A stretch of DNA of 64,000 nucleotides from Ameyamaea chiangmaiensis (GCF_025995235.1 NZ_BAPT01000057.1:136970-200969), one strand, 5' to 3'. Positions 7,895 to 18,147 are shown, numbered from the stretch's first letter. Program-made: numbers and translations. The notes: a model not told the origin generated them from the sequence alone.

Positions 7895-9541
7895 ATGAGC
7901 GAAGCGCGTAGCGGTCTGGCCTTTCTGCCTCTGGGCGGAACGGGCGAGATCGGTATGAACCTGAACCTGTATCGACTGGACTCCACATGGCTGGCGGTCG
8001 ACTGCGGTATCGGGTTCTCGGGAAATGACACGCCGGAGGCCGAGGTTCTGATGCCCGACCCGGCGTTCATCGATGGGCACCGCAAGAATCTGGCTGGTCT
8101 CGTCATCACGCATGCGCACGAGGACCATATCGGCGCCATCGCGCATCTCTGGCCGCGTCTGGGCTGCCCGATCTATGCGACGCCTTTTGCAGCCGCGGTG
8201 ATCCGCCGCAAGCTGACCGAGGCGCACCTCCAGCAGCAGGTCAAACTGCACACTATCCAGCCTGGCGGCACGTTCTCGGTCGGGCCGTTCGACATGGAGT
8301 TCATTCCCGTCACCCACTCGGTGCCGGAGGCCCAGGCGCTGGTCCTGCGCACTCCTTACGGCACGGTGCTGCATACGGGTGACTGGAAGATCGATCCGCA
8401 GCCGATGGTTGGACCGCCGTGCGATCTGGCGCGGTTCGAGGAGTTGGGGCGCGAAGGCGTTCTGGCGATGGTCTCCGACAGTACCAACTGCATGACCGAG
8501 GGCGATTCCGGGTCCGAGGTCTCGGTGCGGGCCAGCATGACCGAGTTGATCGGCAGCCTGTCCGGCCGCATCGCGGTGACCTGCTTTGCCAGCAACGTCG
8601 CGCGTGTCGAGACGATTGCCAAGGCGGCAGAAGCGGCGGGCCGGACGGTGGTTATCGTCGGCCGGTCGCTGCGTAATCTCGATCTCGCGGCGCGTGAGTG
8701 CGGCTATCTGCGCGATGTGGCGCCGTTCCTGTCCGAACAGGACGCCGCCGACATTCCTGATGACGAGTTGCTGATGATCGTCACGGGCAGCCAGGGCGAG
8801 CCGCGCTCGGCACTGTCGCGCATTGCCGCGGACGCCCATCCGAACATTGAGCTCGGGGCCGGTGACACCGTCATTTACAGCAGTCGCATGATCCCGGGGA
8901 ACGAGCAGGCCGTGATCGCCGTGCAGGACAACCTGACGCGTCGTGGCGTCAAGGTTCTGACTGACCGCGACCATCTGGTGCACGTGTCCGGCCATGCGAC
9001 CCGGGGCGACATCCGCAAGCTTTACGGTCTGGTGAAGCCCGCGCATGCCATTCCGGTGCATGGCGAGTGGCGTCACCTGACCACGCATGCCGCGTTGGCG
9101 AAGGAGATCGGCATCCCGGCGATCCTGCTGGAGGACGGGGATGTGCTCAACCTCGCGCCCGGCGCGATGGAGGTGGTCGATACGGCCCCGACGGGGCGCC
9201 TCGCGCTTGATGGCGGACGCCTGTTGCCGATGACGGGCGGCGTTCTGGCCGCACGTCGGAAGATGCTGTTCAACGGCATGGTGCTGGGCAGCTTCGCCGT
9301 CGATGACGAAGGGTATGTGATTGGCCACCCGAAGGTCAGCGCGCCTGGTCTTCTGGACCACACGGACCCGGAAACCCAGCGGGTGACCAATGAGTTCGCG
9401 CTGGCGATCGACGAAATCCCCGACGAACTGCGTCGTGAGGACGACACGTTCCGTGACGCGGCCAAGACCGCCCTGCGGCGTGCCTTGGGACGCAAGTTGC
9501 AGAAGCGACCCCTGGTCGACGTCCATCTTCTGCGCGTCTGA
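7895..9541 (+). CDS. rnj: Ribonuclease J
   Basis: 548 aa metallo-beta-lactamase/beta-CASP ribonuclease that processes and degrades RNA by endonucleolytic and 5' exonucleolytic cuts. The zinc motif HAHEDH is at residues 73-78; later motifs GDWKID, SDSTN, TGSQGEP and the HVSGHA block of the beta-CASP domain are seen. The C-terminal part is the usual RNase J domain. ATG 7895 follows AAAGGA at 7883-7888. RNase J downstream of the nuo operon is common in alphaproteobacteria. Confidence 0.95.
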   Translation: MSEARSGLAFLPLGGTGEIGMNLNLYRLDSTWLAVDCGIGFSGNDTPEAEVLMPDPAFIDGHRKNLAGLVITHAHEDHIGAIAHLWPRLGCPIYATPFAAAVIRRKLTEAHLQQQVKLHTIQPGGTFSVGPFDMEFIPVTHSVPEAQALVLRTPYGTVLHTGDWKIDPQPMVGPPCDLARFEELGREGVLAMVSDSTNCMTEGDSGSEVSVRASMTELIGSLSGRIAVTCFASNVARVETIAKAAEAAGRTVVIVGRSLRNLDLAARECGYLRDVAPFLSEQDAADIPDDELLMIVTGSQGEPRSALSRIAADAHPNIELGAGDTVIYSSRMIPGNEQAVIAVQDNLTRRGVKVLTDRDHLVHVSGHATRGDIRKLYGLVKPAHAIPVHGEWRHLTTHAALAKEIGIPAILLEDGDVLNLAPGAMEVVDTAPTGRLALDGGRLLPMTGGVLAARRKMLFNGMVLGSFAVDDEGYVIGHPKVSAPGLLDHTDPETQRVTNEFALAIDEIPDELRREDDTFRDAAKTALRRALGRKLQKRPLVDVHLLRV

Positions 9542-9811
9542 GACGCAAACGGGGGCGGGCCGGTTTATCCTGCCTCGCCCCCCGCTTCTGGACGCGTATT
9601 CCCTAAACCCGGCGGTGTGATCCGACTTCCGGTGACGCGCACGATAGGTGCGCACCGGGGGGCTTGTCACCCCGCTGCGGCCTCCTGCGCGTTCACACTT
9701 GCTTGTGCGTTGCGGCGGCGGGTTTTGCGCTGTCAGAGATATCGTCCCGGCGCGGGATGGTTTACATGCTGGTCACGTTCTTTTTCGTATCCCCTGCTTC
9801 TGGACGATAAC

Positions 9812-11128
9812 ATGCGGCTGTCACGCGCTTTTCTGGCGACCCTCAAGGAAAACCCGGCGGAGGCGCAGATCGTCTCGCACCGCCTGATGCTGCGCGCGGG
9901 CCTTGTGCGCCAGACGGCCGCGGGGATTTATGCATGGTTACCGGCCGGGCTGCGGGTGCTGCGTAACATCAGCCAGATCGTGCGCGAGGAACAGGACGCG
10001 CTCGGGGCACAGGAAGTGCTGATGCCCACGCTCCAGCCGGCCGATCTGTGGAAGCGCTCGGGGCGCTACGACGCCTACGGCCCGGAAATGCTGCGTATTC
10101 GCGATCGGCACGAGCGCGACCTGCTGTATGGACCGACGAATGAGGAGATGATCACCGATCTGTTTTCGCAGGCGGTGAAGTCCTATCGCGAACTGCCGCA
10201 GGTTCTCTACCACATTCAGTGGAAATTCCGCGACGAGGTGCGTCCGCGCTTCGGTGTGATGCGCGGGCGTGAGTTCCTGATGAAGGACGCCTACAGCTTC
10301 GACGCAAGCTACGATGATGCTGTGGCCACCTATCGTCGCATGATGCTGGCCTATCTGCGCACGTTCCAGAGGCTTGGCGTCAAAGCCATTCCGATGGTAG
10401 CCGACACGGGTCCGATTGGTGGCGATCTGAGCCATGAGTTTCTGATCCTTGCCCCTACCGGCGAGAGCGGCGTGTTCTTCGATGCGGGGTTCGAGGAACA
10501 GGACTGGCTGGCCGAACAGGTCGACACGGACGATCACGCGTCGCTCGGCCGCTTTTTCGAGCGGATGACGTCCTTCTATGCCGCGACCGACGAAAAGCAC
10601 GACGAGGCCGCGTGGGACCACGTGCCGGCCGACCGTCGGCGCGAGGGACGGGGCATCGAGGTCGGACACATCTTCTATTTCGGCCGGAAATATACTGAAT
10701 CGATGGGCGTCAGCGTTACGGGGCCGGATGGCGAGGCGTTCCACCCCGAAATGGGCTCCTACGGGATTGGTGTGTCGCGTCTGGTGGGTGCGATCATCGA
10801 AGCCAGCCACGACGATAACGGCATTATCTGGCCGGATGAGGTCGCGCCGTATCGCGCCGCGATCCTGAACCTGAAAGCCGGCGATGCGGCATGCGATTCC
10901 GTGTGCGAAGCGCTGTATGCCAGTGATCCGGACAACCTTCTCTATGACGACCGTGGCGAGCGGGCGGGTGTGAAGTTCGCCGACGCCGACCTGATGGGGC
11001 ACCCGTGGCAGATCATCGTGGGTCCGCGTGGGGCTGCGGCGGGGACGGTTGAACTGAAGCGCCGTTCGACCGGCGAGCGTATCGAGGTGCCGGTGGCCGA
11101 CGCACTGGCGCGGATCGCGAAGGCCTGA
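9812..11128 (+). CDS. proS: Prolyl-tRNA synthetase, short alphaproteobacterial form
   Basis: 438 aa class II aminoacyl-tRNA synthetase. Motif 2 is visible as FRDEVRPRFGVMRGREFLMK, preceded by GPTNEEMITDLF, and motif 3 as GSYGIGVSRLVGA. At this length it lacks the inserted editing domain of the longer bacterial type. ATG 9812 begins the typical MRLSRAF N-terminus; the frame is open further upstream but that part is not family-like. The 270 bases between it and RNase J hold no gene that I can support. The stop overlaps the next start (TGATG). Confidence 0.95.
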   Translation: MRLSRAFLATLKENPAEAQIVSHRLMLRAGLVRQTAAGIYAWLPAGLRVLRNISQIVREEQDALGAQEVLMPTLQPADLWKRSGRYDAYGPEMLRIRDRHERDLLYGPTNEEMITDLFSQAVKSYRELPQVLYHIQWKFRDEVRPRFGVMRGREFLMKDAYSFDASYDDAVATYRRMMLAYLRTFQRLGVKAIPMVADTGPIGGDLSHEFLILAPTGESGVFFDAGFEEQDWLAEQVDTDDHASLGRFFERMTSFYAATDEKHDEAAWDHVPADRRREGRGIEVGHIFYFGRKYTESMGVSVTGPDGEAFHPEMGSYGIGVSRLVGAIIEASHDDNGIIWPDEVAPYRAAILNLKAGDAACDSVCEALYASDPDNLLYDDRGERAGVKFADADLMGHPWQIIVGPRGAAAGTVELKRRSTGERIEVPVADALARIAKA

Positions 11129-12375
11129 TGTTCGGGTCGTTCGAACGGGCGGTCGCCGGACGGTACCTGCGCGCCCGGCGGGGTGAACGCTTCGTCTCCG
11201 TCATTGCGATTTTCTCGCTGATCGGCATTGCCCTGGGCGTTGCCACGCTGATCATCGTCATGGCGGTGATGAACGGCTTCAAGTCCGATCTGCTGAACCG
11301 TTTTGTCGGGCTGAACGGCGACCTGTCGATTTACGGACCCGGACAGCACCTGAGCGAGTATGATGCGCTTGCGGGGATCGCGCGCCGTGTGCCCGGCGTG
11401 ACGGCCGTCATCCCGTCCGTCGACGGGCAGGTGCTGCTGAGCGCCGGCACGTTCAGCGGCGCGGGCATCGTGCGTGGCGTGTCGGCCGAGGGGCTGAAAA
11501 CCCTGCATGCCATCAGCGATTCGATCGTCGATGGCACGCTCGACAATTTTCGGGGGGACGATGCGATCGCGATTGGTGCGTCGCTGGCGGCGAAGACCGG
11601 CCTGACGGTGGGTGGCAAGCTGACCCTGATCTCTCCCAATGGTGCCGCGACGATCATGGGAACGGTGCCGCGCGTGCGTGCCTACCGGATCGTGGCGATC
11701 TTTGATGCGGGCGTGAACGATTACAATTCTTCCTATGTCTTCATGCCGTTGCAGGCCGCGCAGGTCTATTTCCAGATGCCGCATGAGGTCTCGCAGATCC
11801 AGATTTCGACGGTCGATCCTGTGAACGTGCAGCCTGTGACACGGGCTATTGCGAATGCGGTCGATAATCCGGGCCTCCGCGTCCTGGACTGGACACAGAG
11901 CAACAACGCGTTCCTTGGTGCCGTGCAGGTCGAGCAGAACGTCATGTTCCTGATCCTGACGCTGATTATTCTTGTGGCTGCTTTCAATGTGATCTCGTCG
12001 CTGATCATGATGGTCAAGGACAAGACGCGTGACATCGCCGTTCTGCGCACCATGGGCGCGACGCGTGGGGCGGTGATGCGAATCTTTCTGATGTGCGGGG
12101 CTTCGGTGGGTGTGACAGGCACGGTCGCCGGTACGATCCTGGGCGTCGTGTTCTGTATGAACATCGAACGGATAAGGCAGTTTTTGCAACGGATCACCGG
12201 CACCAACTTGTTCAATCCCGAGGTCTACTACCTGGAGCATCTGCCGGCGAAACTCGTCTGGGGGCAGGTGACCGAGGTGATTCTGATGGCGCTCTTGCTG
12301 TCGTTGCTGGCCACCCTGTATCCATCCTGGCGCGCTGCGCGCACCGATCCGGTGGAAGCCCTTCGCCATGAGTGA
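11128..12375 (+). CDS. lolC: Lipoprotein-releasing ABC transporter permease (LolC/LolE family)
   Basis: 415 aa inner-membrane subunit that extracts lipoproteins for transfer to LolA. The N-terminal helix (IFSLIGIALGVATLIIVMAV) is followed by a large periplasmic domain, then an FtsX-type domain with three helices from about residue 270. It overlaps proS by 1 base and lolD by 8. Only one permease gene is present here, so it may work as a homodimer or pair with a copy elsewhere; C versus E cannot be told apart. Confidence 0.9.
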   Translation: MFGSFERAVAGRYLRARRGERFVSVIAIFSLIGIALGVATLIIVMAVMNGFKSDLLNRFVGLNGDLSIYGPGQHLSEYDALAGIARRVPGVTAVIPSVDGQVLLSAGTFSGAGIVRGVSAEGLKTLHAISDSIVDGTLDNFRGDDAIAIGASLAAKTGLTVGGKLTLISPNGAATIMGTVPRVRAYRIVAIFDAGVNDYNSSYVFMPLQAAQVYFQMPHEVSQIQISTVDPVNVQPVTRAIANAVDNPGLRVLDWTQSNNAFLGAVQVEQNVMFLILTLIILVAAFNVISSLIMMVKDKTRDIAVLRTMGATRGAVMRIFLMCGASVGVTGTVAGTILGVVFCMNIERIRQFLQRITGTNLFNPEVYYLEHLPAKLVWGQVTEVILMALLLSLLATLYPSWRAARTDPVEALRHE

Positions 12376-13054
12376 GGGCATGGCACCTCTGGTTCTGCGC
12401 GACGTGCGCAAGACCTATCGCAGCGGCGACGAGACATTGACCGTGCTCGACGGTGCGGAGTTTGCGATCCGCGCGGGCGAGATCGTGGCACTTGTGGCGC
12501 CCTCGGGCACCGGCAAGTCGACGCTGCTGCATCTGGCCGGGTTGCTCGAAGCGCCTGACGCGGGGGCCGTGTTCGTCGGCGGGCAGGACAGCGCGCGGAT
12601 GAACGATGCCCAGCGTACGGCAATCCGGCGGCGCGAGATCGGCTTCGTGTATCAGTTCCACCATCTGCTGGGCGAGTTCACGGCGCGCGAGAACGTCGTG
12701 CTGCCGCAGTTGATCGATGGCCGATCCAGGCGAGAGGCACGTGCGCGGGCCGACGACCTGCTCGGGGCATTCGGACTGGGCCACCGTCTTGACCATCTAC
12801 CCGGCAAGTTGTCGGGCGGCGAGAAGCAGCGCGTGGCGATCGCGCGCGCGCTGGCGAACGCACCGGGCGTCCTGCTGGCTGACGAGCCGACCGGCAATCT
12901 GGACGTGCACACTTCAGACGTCGTGTTCGACGAACTGTTGCGCACGGTGCGCAATGCGGGCGTCGCGGCGCTGATCGCCACGCATAACATGGATCTGGCG
13001 GGGCGTATGGATCGTGTGGTCGGCCTTCAGGACGGGCGGATCGTCGCGCTGTAG
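12368..13054 (+). CDS. lolD: Lipoprotein-releasing ABC transporter ATP-binding protein LolD
   Basis: 228 aa ABC ATPase. Walker A is APSGTGKST (residues 44-52), the signature LSGGEKQRVAIARAL is near 142-156 and Walker B is VLLADEPTG. An ATPase of this size directly overlapping a LolC/E permease is characteristic of the Lol system. ATG 12368 is inside the end of lolC, so translation is coupled. Confidence 0.95.
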   Translation: MSEGMAPLVLRDVRKTYRSGDETLTVLDGAEFAIRAGEIVALVAPSGTGKSTLLHLAGLLEAPDAGAVFVGGQDSARMNDAQRTAIRRREIGFVYQFHHLLGEFTARENVVLPQLIDGRSRREARARADDLLGAFGLGHRLDHLPGKLSGGEKQRVAIARALANAPGVLLADEPTGNLDVHTSDVVFDELLRTVRNAGVAALIATHNMDLAGRMDRVVGLQDGRIVAL

Positions 13055-13117
13055 AGAGGGCCGCACGCCTGTTTGCGACGATGACGGACGACCCGTGGGT
13101 GGGCTATGGTGCGCGTC

Positions 13118-16100
13118 ATGTCTCATGCTGATTTCGTTCATCTGCGCACGCACTCCGCCTACTCGCTGAGTCAGGGAGCCATTCGGGTCGCTGAAATCGC
13201 GAGCCTGGCGCGGCAGCACGATATGCCGGCCGCCGCGATCACGGACTCCGGCAATCTGTTCGGCGCTCTGGAATTTTCGCAATATTGTTCGGGCAAGGGT
13301 GTTCAGCCGATCATCGGCTGCCAGATCGGCCTGCCGCCCCGTGGTGAGAAGCCCGGAACGCCAACGGAACCACTGGTGTTTCTGGCCCAGAACGACCAAG
13401 GCATGGCGAATCTTCAGTTCCTGTCGTCCGAAGGCTTTCTGAGAAGCGATTCGTCCGACCCTTTCGTCTCGCTGGACACGATATGCGCGCATGCGGAGGG
13501 GCTGATCGTCCTGACCGGCGGCACGCGCGGGCCGCTGTTTCGTCTTCTTGCCGAAGGCCAGGAAGACGAGGCCGCCCACATCATGCGCCGTCTGACGGAC
13601 GCGTTCGGTGACCGGGTCGCCGTCGAGCTGCATCGGCACGGCCTTGGCATCGAAGAGGCGGTGGAGCCCGGTCTGATCGCGTTGGCCGAGCGGTTCAGCG
13701 CGCCACTTGTGGCGACGAACGAGTGCTTCTTCACCCGCCCGGAGTTGCATGAGGCGCACGACGCCCTGCTGTGTATCGCGCAGGGGCGCACGATGGCGGA
13801 GAAAGACCGCTGGCGCGTCACGCCGGAACACTGGTTCAAGCCCCCGGCGATGATGCGTGCCCTGTTCGCGGATTTGCCCGACGCGTGCGACAATACGATC
13901 GAGATCGCACGGCGCTGCGCGGTAAAGGTCGAGACCCGAAAGCCACTTTTGCCGGTCTGTCCGAAAGTCGAGCCCGGCGCAACCGAGGACGAGACGCTGC
14001 GCGCGATGGCCCGGGATGGGCTGGAGCGTCGGCTGTCGATGATGCCCGGGGTGACGGACGACGTGCGTGCGCAATACGGCGCGCGTCTGGAGTTCGAACT
14101 CGACATCATCGCGAGCATGGGTTTCCCCGGCTATTTCATGATCGTTGCCGACTTCATCCAGTGGGCGAAGGCGCACGATATCCCGGTGGGTCCGGGGCGC
14201 GGGTCGGGTGCCGGATCCTTGGCGGCCTGGGCGCTGACGATCACCGATATCGATCCGATCCCGTTCAATCTTCTGTTCGAACGGTTTCTGAATCCGGAAC
14301 GCGTCTCGATGCCGGATTTCGATATCGATTTCTGTCAGGACCGCCGGGACGAGGTCATTCGCTACGTGCGCGGCGAGTACGGCGGCGACCGGGTGGCGCA
14401 GATCATCACGTTTGGAAAATTGCAGGCCAAGGCGGCGGTTCGCGATGTCGGGCGTGTTCTCGGTCTGCCCTACGGCATGGTCAACCGTGTGGCCGAACTG
14501 ATTCCGAACAACCCGGCCAACCCGGTTACGCTGGCGCAGGCGATCGAGGGGGAACCTCGCCTTCAGGAGATGCGTGATGGAGACGAGGCCATTCGCCGTC
14601 TGCTGGAGATCGCGCTGCAGCTTGAGGGCTTGTATCGGCATGCCAGCACGCATGCGGCCGGCGTGGTGATCGGTGATCGGAAACTTGTCGATCTGGTGCC
14701 GCTGTATCGCGATCCCAAGAGCGATATGCTCGTCACCCAATACAACATGAAATATGTCGAGCAGGTCGGGTTGGTGAAGTTCGACTTCCTCGGTCTGACA
14801 ACGCTGACAATCCTCCAGCGTGGCGTGGGTTTTCTCAACCGGATGGGTGTGCATGTCGACCTGTCGACACTCCCCCTCGACGACGCCGCGACCTACGAGA
14901 TGCTGGCGCGCGGCGATACGGGCGGCGTGTTCCAGTTCGAAGGTGCTGGCATGCGCGATGTTCTCAAGCAGATGCGTCCGACGCGGCTGGAGGATCTGAT
15001 CGCCGCCGTGGCGCTGTATCGGCCGGGGCCGATGGCCAACATCCCCGATTATTGTCGACGCAAGCATGGTGAGGCATGGGAGCCGCCGCACGAGGAGATT
15101 CGCGAGATCCTGGAGGAGACCTACGGCATTATGGTCTACCAGGAGCAGGTGATGCAGATCGCTCAGAAGATGGGCGGCTATAGCCTTGGTGGCGCCGATC
15201 TGCTGCGCCGCGCGATGGGCAAGAAAATCCGCGCCGAGATGGACAAGCAGCGCGAGATCTTTACCGCAGGCGCGACCGGGCGTGGCATCACACCGGAGAA
15301 GGCCGTTGAGGTCTTCGACCTGATGGCAAAATTCGCCGATTATGGCTTCAATAAATCACACGCTGCGGCTTACGCTCTGGTGTCCTACCAGACCGCGTGG
15401 ATGAAGGCGAACCACCCGGTTGCGTTTCTCGCCGGCTGCATGTCGCTTGCCCGGGAAAAGACCGACAAACTTGCCGCCTTGCGTCAGGAGGCGGAGCGGC
15501 TGGGCATTCGCGTCCTGCCGGTCGACATCAATCGCTCCGACGCCGACTTCACGGTCGAACAACAGGACGACGGCACGTACGCCATTCGCTACGCGCTTGC
15601 GGCGGTCAAGCGGGTCGGGTTCGCGGCGATGGAAACGATTGTGGCCGCGCGGGGGCGCACGCCGTTTCGCGATCTGGCGGACCTCGCCGCGCGTGTCGAT
15701 CCGAAGCAGCTCAACAAGATGCAGTTCGAAAATCTTGCCAAGGCGGGGGCGTTCGACACGATCCTTCCCGATCGGCGCAAGGTGTTCAGCGCTGCCGAAC
15801 TGGTGATCCGGCGCGCGCAGAGCCATGCGCAGGAAGCGGCGAGCGGTCAGATCGGTCTGTTCGGCGGCGGCGGCGCCCAGGTCGATCCGCTGTTGCTGCC
15901 CGACGTCGCGCCGTGGCCGGAATTCGAGCGGCTTGCCATGGAGGCCGAGGCGATCGGCTTTCACATGACGGCGCATCCGCTGGATTCGTATGGTCCGATG
16001 CTGCGCCGAATTGGCGTCACCCGCTCCACGGCGCTGGAGACCGCCGCGCAGGCTGGGACGACGCGTGTCAAGATCGCGGGTTGCGTCGTGGATCGAAAGG

Positions 16101-16543
16101 AACGCCCCACGCGCACAGGCGGCAAGATGGCCTGGGTCAGGCTGTCGGATGCGGGTGGCGGGTGTGAGGTGACGTTGTTTTCGGAGGTGTTGTCGCGCAC
16201 CCGCGACGTTCTTGTGGCCGGGCGTGCCGTGTTGGTCACGGCCGAGTTGCGTCTGGATGGTGACGCCTTGCGCATCACCGCGCAGGACGTCGTCGACATC
16301 GAGCAGGCGGCGGCGGAGGCCGGGGTCGAGATGCGCGTCTGGTTCGACCGACCCGACGCGGTGTCCGGTATTCAGGAGGTTGTGGAGGCGCACAGGGGCG
16401 GACGCGGCCGGATCGTGCTGCTGCCGTCGGTCGCCGAGACGCGGGACGTGGAGGTCCGGCTGGCCGCGCGCTACAGCGTCACCCCGCGCATGATCGAACG
16501 GCTGCGCTTGGTTCGGGGCGTGGAGCGGGTGGAGCAGACCTAG
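13118..16543 (+). CDS. dnaE: DNA polymerase III subunit alpha
   Basis: 1141 aa replicative polymerase. The N-terminal PHP domain starts with FVHLRTHSAYS. The polymerase active site aspartates are in PDFDIDF near residues 399-405. GPGRGSGAGSLAAW, the FLGLTTLTIL region and a C-terminal OB fold are also present, in full length for DnaE1. I chose ATG 13118 because DnaE usually begins a few residues before this string; ATG 13106 would add four residues. No intein is seen. Confidence 0.97.
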   Translation: MSHADFVHLRTHSAYSLSQGAIRVAEIASLARQHDMPAAAITDSGNLFGALEFSQYCSGKGVQPIIGCQIGLPPRGEKPGTPTEPLVFLAQNDQGMANLQFLSSEGFLRSDSSDPFVSLDTICAHAEGLIVLTGGTRGPLFRLLAEGQEDEAAHIMRRLTDAFGDRVAVELHRHGLGIEEAVEPGLIALAERFSAPLVATNECFFTRPELHEAHDALLCIAQGRTMAEKDRWRVTPEHWFKPPAMMRALFADLPDACDNTIEIARRCAVKVETRKPLLPVCPKVEPGATEDETLRAMARDGLERRLSMMPGVTDDVRAQYGARLEFELDIIASMGFPGYFMIVADFIQWAKAHDIPVGPGRGSGAGSLAAWALTITDIDPIPFNLLFERFLNPERVSMPDFDIDFCQDRRDEVIRYVRGEYGGDRVAQIITFGKLQAKAAVRDVGRVLGLPYGMVNRVAELIPNNPANPVTLAQAIEGEPRLQEMRDGDEAIRRLLEIALQLEGLYRHASTHAAGVVIGDRKLVDLVPLYRDPKSDMLVTQYNMKYVEQVGLVKFDFLGLTTLTILQRGVGFLNRMGVHVDLSTLPLDDAATYEMLARGDTGGVFQFEGAGMRDVLKQMRPTRLEDLIAAVALYRPGPMANIPDYCRRKHGEAWEPPHEEIREILEETYGIMVYQEQVMQIAQKMGGYSLGGADLLRRAMGKKIRAEMDKQREIFTAGATGRGITPEKAVEVFDLMAKFADYGFNKSHAAAYALVSYQTAWMKANHPVAFLAGCMSLAREKTDKLAALRQEAERLGIRVLPVDINRSDADFTVEQQDDGTYAIRYALAAVKRVGFAAMETIVAARGRTPFRDLADLAARVDPKQLNKMQFENLAKAGAFDTILPDRRKVFSAAELVIRRAQSHAQEAASGQIGLFGGGGAQVDPLLLPDVAPWPEFERLAMEAEAIGFHMTAHPLDSYGPMLRRIGVTRSTALETAAQAGTTRVKIAGCVVDRKERPTRTGGKMAWVRLSDAGGGCEVTLFSEVLSRTRDVLVAGRAVLVTAELRLDGDALRITAQDVVDIEQAAAEAGVEMRVWFDRPDAVSGIQEVVEAHRGGRGRIVLLPSVAETRDVEVRLAARYSVTPRMIERLRLVRGVERVEQT

Positions 16544-16633
16544 GCGCACTCTTATTTTTTAAGGCGTCGTTAATCTTTATGTTGCAGCCTGGGCGCGGGC
16601 GGAAATGCGCGTCAGAAACGCGGAGGCGGCGTG

Positions 16634-16972
16634 ATGCACGGTGTGGGTGCGGTTTCGGTCGGGCAGTCGGTGGCGTCGGTGCAGGCCGGCCCGGGTGCCG
16701 TGGCAACGTGGGGCGCGACAGGCGGCGCGGCCGCCTCTGTCGACCAGCGTCCGATCCTGAACCCCGCGCAGCATATCGACCCCGCGCTCGGGCTTGTGGT
16801 GACGCAGTTCTACAACGAGGCCGGCGACGTCACGCAGATCTACCCGAGTGCGCAGGCGATGCGCCACTACGCCGTCTATGGTGTGGGCACCAGCGGCGGG
16901 TCCGCCGGGGACGACCACACCCCCGCGGTCTCCGGGAACGGTGCGACCGTCCTCACGGTCGGTTCCGGCTAG
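16634..16972 (+). CDS. Small conserved-looking protein of unknown function
   Basis: 112 aa, read from ATG 16634 with GGAGGC upstream (a GTG directly before it is also possible). The first half is glycine, alanine and valine rich, possibly disordered. The core GLVVTQFYNEAGDVTQIYPS resembles short alphaproteobacterial proteins linked to flagellar FlaG-like folds, but the likeness is from memory and weak. It lies alone between dnaE and rpsB, on the same strand. Codon use is like its neighbours, so it is probably a real gene. Confidence 0.6.
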   Translation: MHGVGAVSVGQSVASVQAGPGAVATWGATGGAAASVDQRPILNPAQHIDPALGLVVTQFYNEAGDVTQIYPSAQAMRHYAVYGVGTSGGSAGDDHTPAVSGNGATVLTVGSG

Positions 16973-17181
16973 TCCCCGCTGTCGAAGTCGGGGGTCAGCG
17001 GCCTGAGATCGCGGATATCTGCGTAGGGGTCCGGTCCGGCGTGGGTGTTCGTGCATGCCTCGCTGCGGGTGAAAACGGCGCTTCACCGCGCTTTTCGGCT
17101 TGATATTCCCGGGCAAACGGCCCATATGCGGCCGCGGTGGCTCGTTGCCATCAATTCGCACGCGGAGTCTACCGTCTGGTG

Positions 17182-17199
17182 CTGGTCCTTGCGGACCGG
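17182..17199 (+). promoter_or_regulatory. Hairpin in the rpsB leader
   Basis: In the 272-base gap before rpsB, GGTCC 17184-17188 pairs with GGACC 17193-17197 around a TTGC tetraloop, extendable by two pairs. A perfect palindrome CTCCGCGGAG follows at 17205-17214, just before the ribosome binding site. S2 operons are commonly autoregulated through leader RNA, so this may be such a leader; no named motif was confirmed. The rest of the gap shows no gene. Confidence 0.4.
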
Positions 17200-17244
17200 T
17201 GACGCTCCGCGGAGGATCAACCGGAACGTAAGGATGTGCCTGTC

Positions 17245-18030
17245 ATGGCGATGCCCGATTTCACCCTGCGTCAGCTGCTTGAGGCTGGCGTTCACTTTGG
17301 TCACCACACTCGTCGTTGGAACCCGCGCATGGCGCCGTTCCTGTTCGGCGTGCGTAACCAGGTGCACATTATCGACCTGCAGCAGACTGTCCCGATGCTG
17401 GACCGCGCCCTGAAGGCGATCCGCGACACCGTTGCTGGTGGCGGCCGCGTCCTGTTCGTGGGCACCAAGCGCGCCGCTGCTGACCAGATCGCCGAGGCGG
17501 CTGGCCGTTGCGGGCAGTATTACGTCAACCATCGCTGGCTCGGCGGCATGCTGACCAACTGGAAGACGATCACCGGCTCGATCAAGCGTCTGCGCCAGAT
17601 CGACGAAATGCTTGGTGGCGACACGCACGGTCTGACCAAGAAGGAAATCCTCGACATCACCCGCGACAAGGAGAAGCTTGAGCGTTCGCTGGGTGGTATC
17701 AAGGAGATGGGCGGCCTGCCCGACATCCTGTTCATCATCGACACCAACAAGGAAAAGCTCGCGGTCGAAGAGGCCAACAAGCTGGGCATTCCGGTTGTCG
17801 CGGTGCTGGACAGCAATTCCGACCCGGCTGGCATCACGTATCCGATTCCGGGTAACGACGACGCCATCCGCGCGATCGCGCTGTATTGCAACCTGGTGTC
17901 GGGCGCGGTTCTAGACGGCATCACGGCCGAGCTGGGCGCTTCGGGTCAGGATTTCGGTGCGTCCGAGGAACTGCCGGTCGAGACCGTCGTGACAGAAGAA
18001 CCCGTCGCTGAAGCCGCTCCGGCGGAGTGA
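17245..18030 (+). CDS. rpsB: 30S ribosomal protein S2
   Basis: 261 aa. Typical S2 strings are LLEAGVHFGHHTRRWNPRM, NHRWLGGMLTNW and IDTNKEKLAVEEA. The C-terminal tail is acidic and alanine rich. ATG 17245 gives MAMPDFT and lies 10 bases after TAAGGA; ATG 17251 and GTG 17236 are alternatives. It pairs with tsf downstream, the usual order. Confidence 0.97.
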   Translation: MAMPDFTLRQLLEAGVHFGHHTRRWNPRMAPFLFGVRNQVHIIDLQQTVPMLDRALKAIRDTVAGGGRVLFVGTKRAAADQIAEAAGRCGQYYVNHRWLGGMLTNWKTITGSIKRLRQIDEMLGGDTHGLTKKEILDITRDKEKLERSLGGIKEMGGLPDILFIIDTNKEKLAVEEANKLGIPVVAVLDSNSDPAGITYPIPGNDDAIRAIALYCNLVSGAVLDGITAELGASGQDFGASEELPVETVVTEEPVAEAAPAE

Positions 18031-18147
18031 TGTGTCCGGCGGTGCGCCCGGTGTCGGGCGCCCGCCACTGATATGCCGATGTGCCCGCGTGCTCGATGTG
18101 CCAGACCCGGCATCTGACGAGTAAGGCGGGCACGTTGTGTTTTTCCG

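Noticed and set aside
7895..9670. A long minus-strand open frame (593 aa) opposite RNase J.
   Set aside because: It is the shadow of a high-GC gene; composition is Arg/His rich and has no motif, while RNase J is clear on the plus strand.
12914..15091. A 725-aa minus-strand open frame opposite dnaE.
   Set aside because: Same effect of GC-rich codon use; dnaE is unmistakable on the plus strand.
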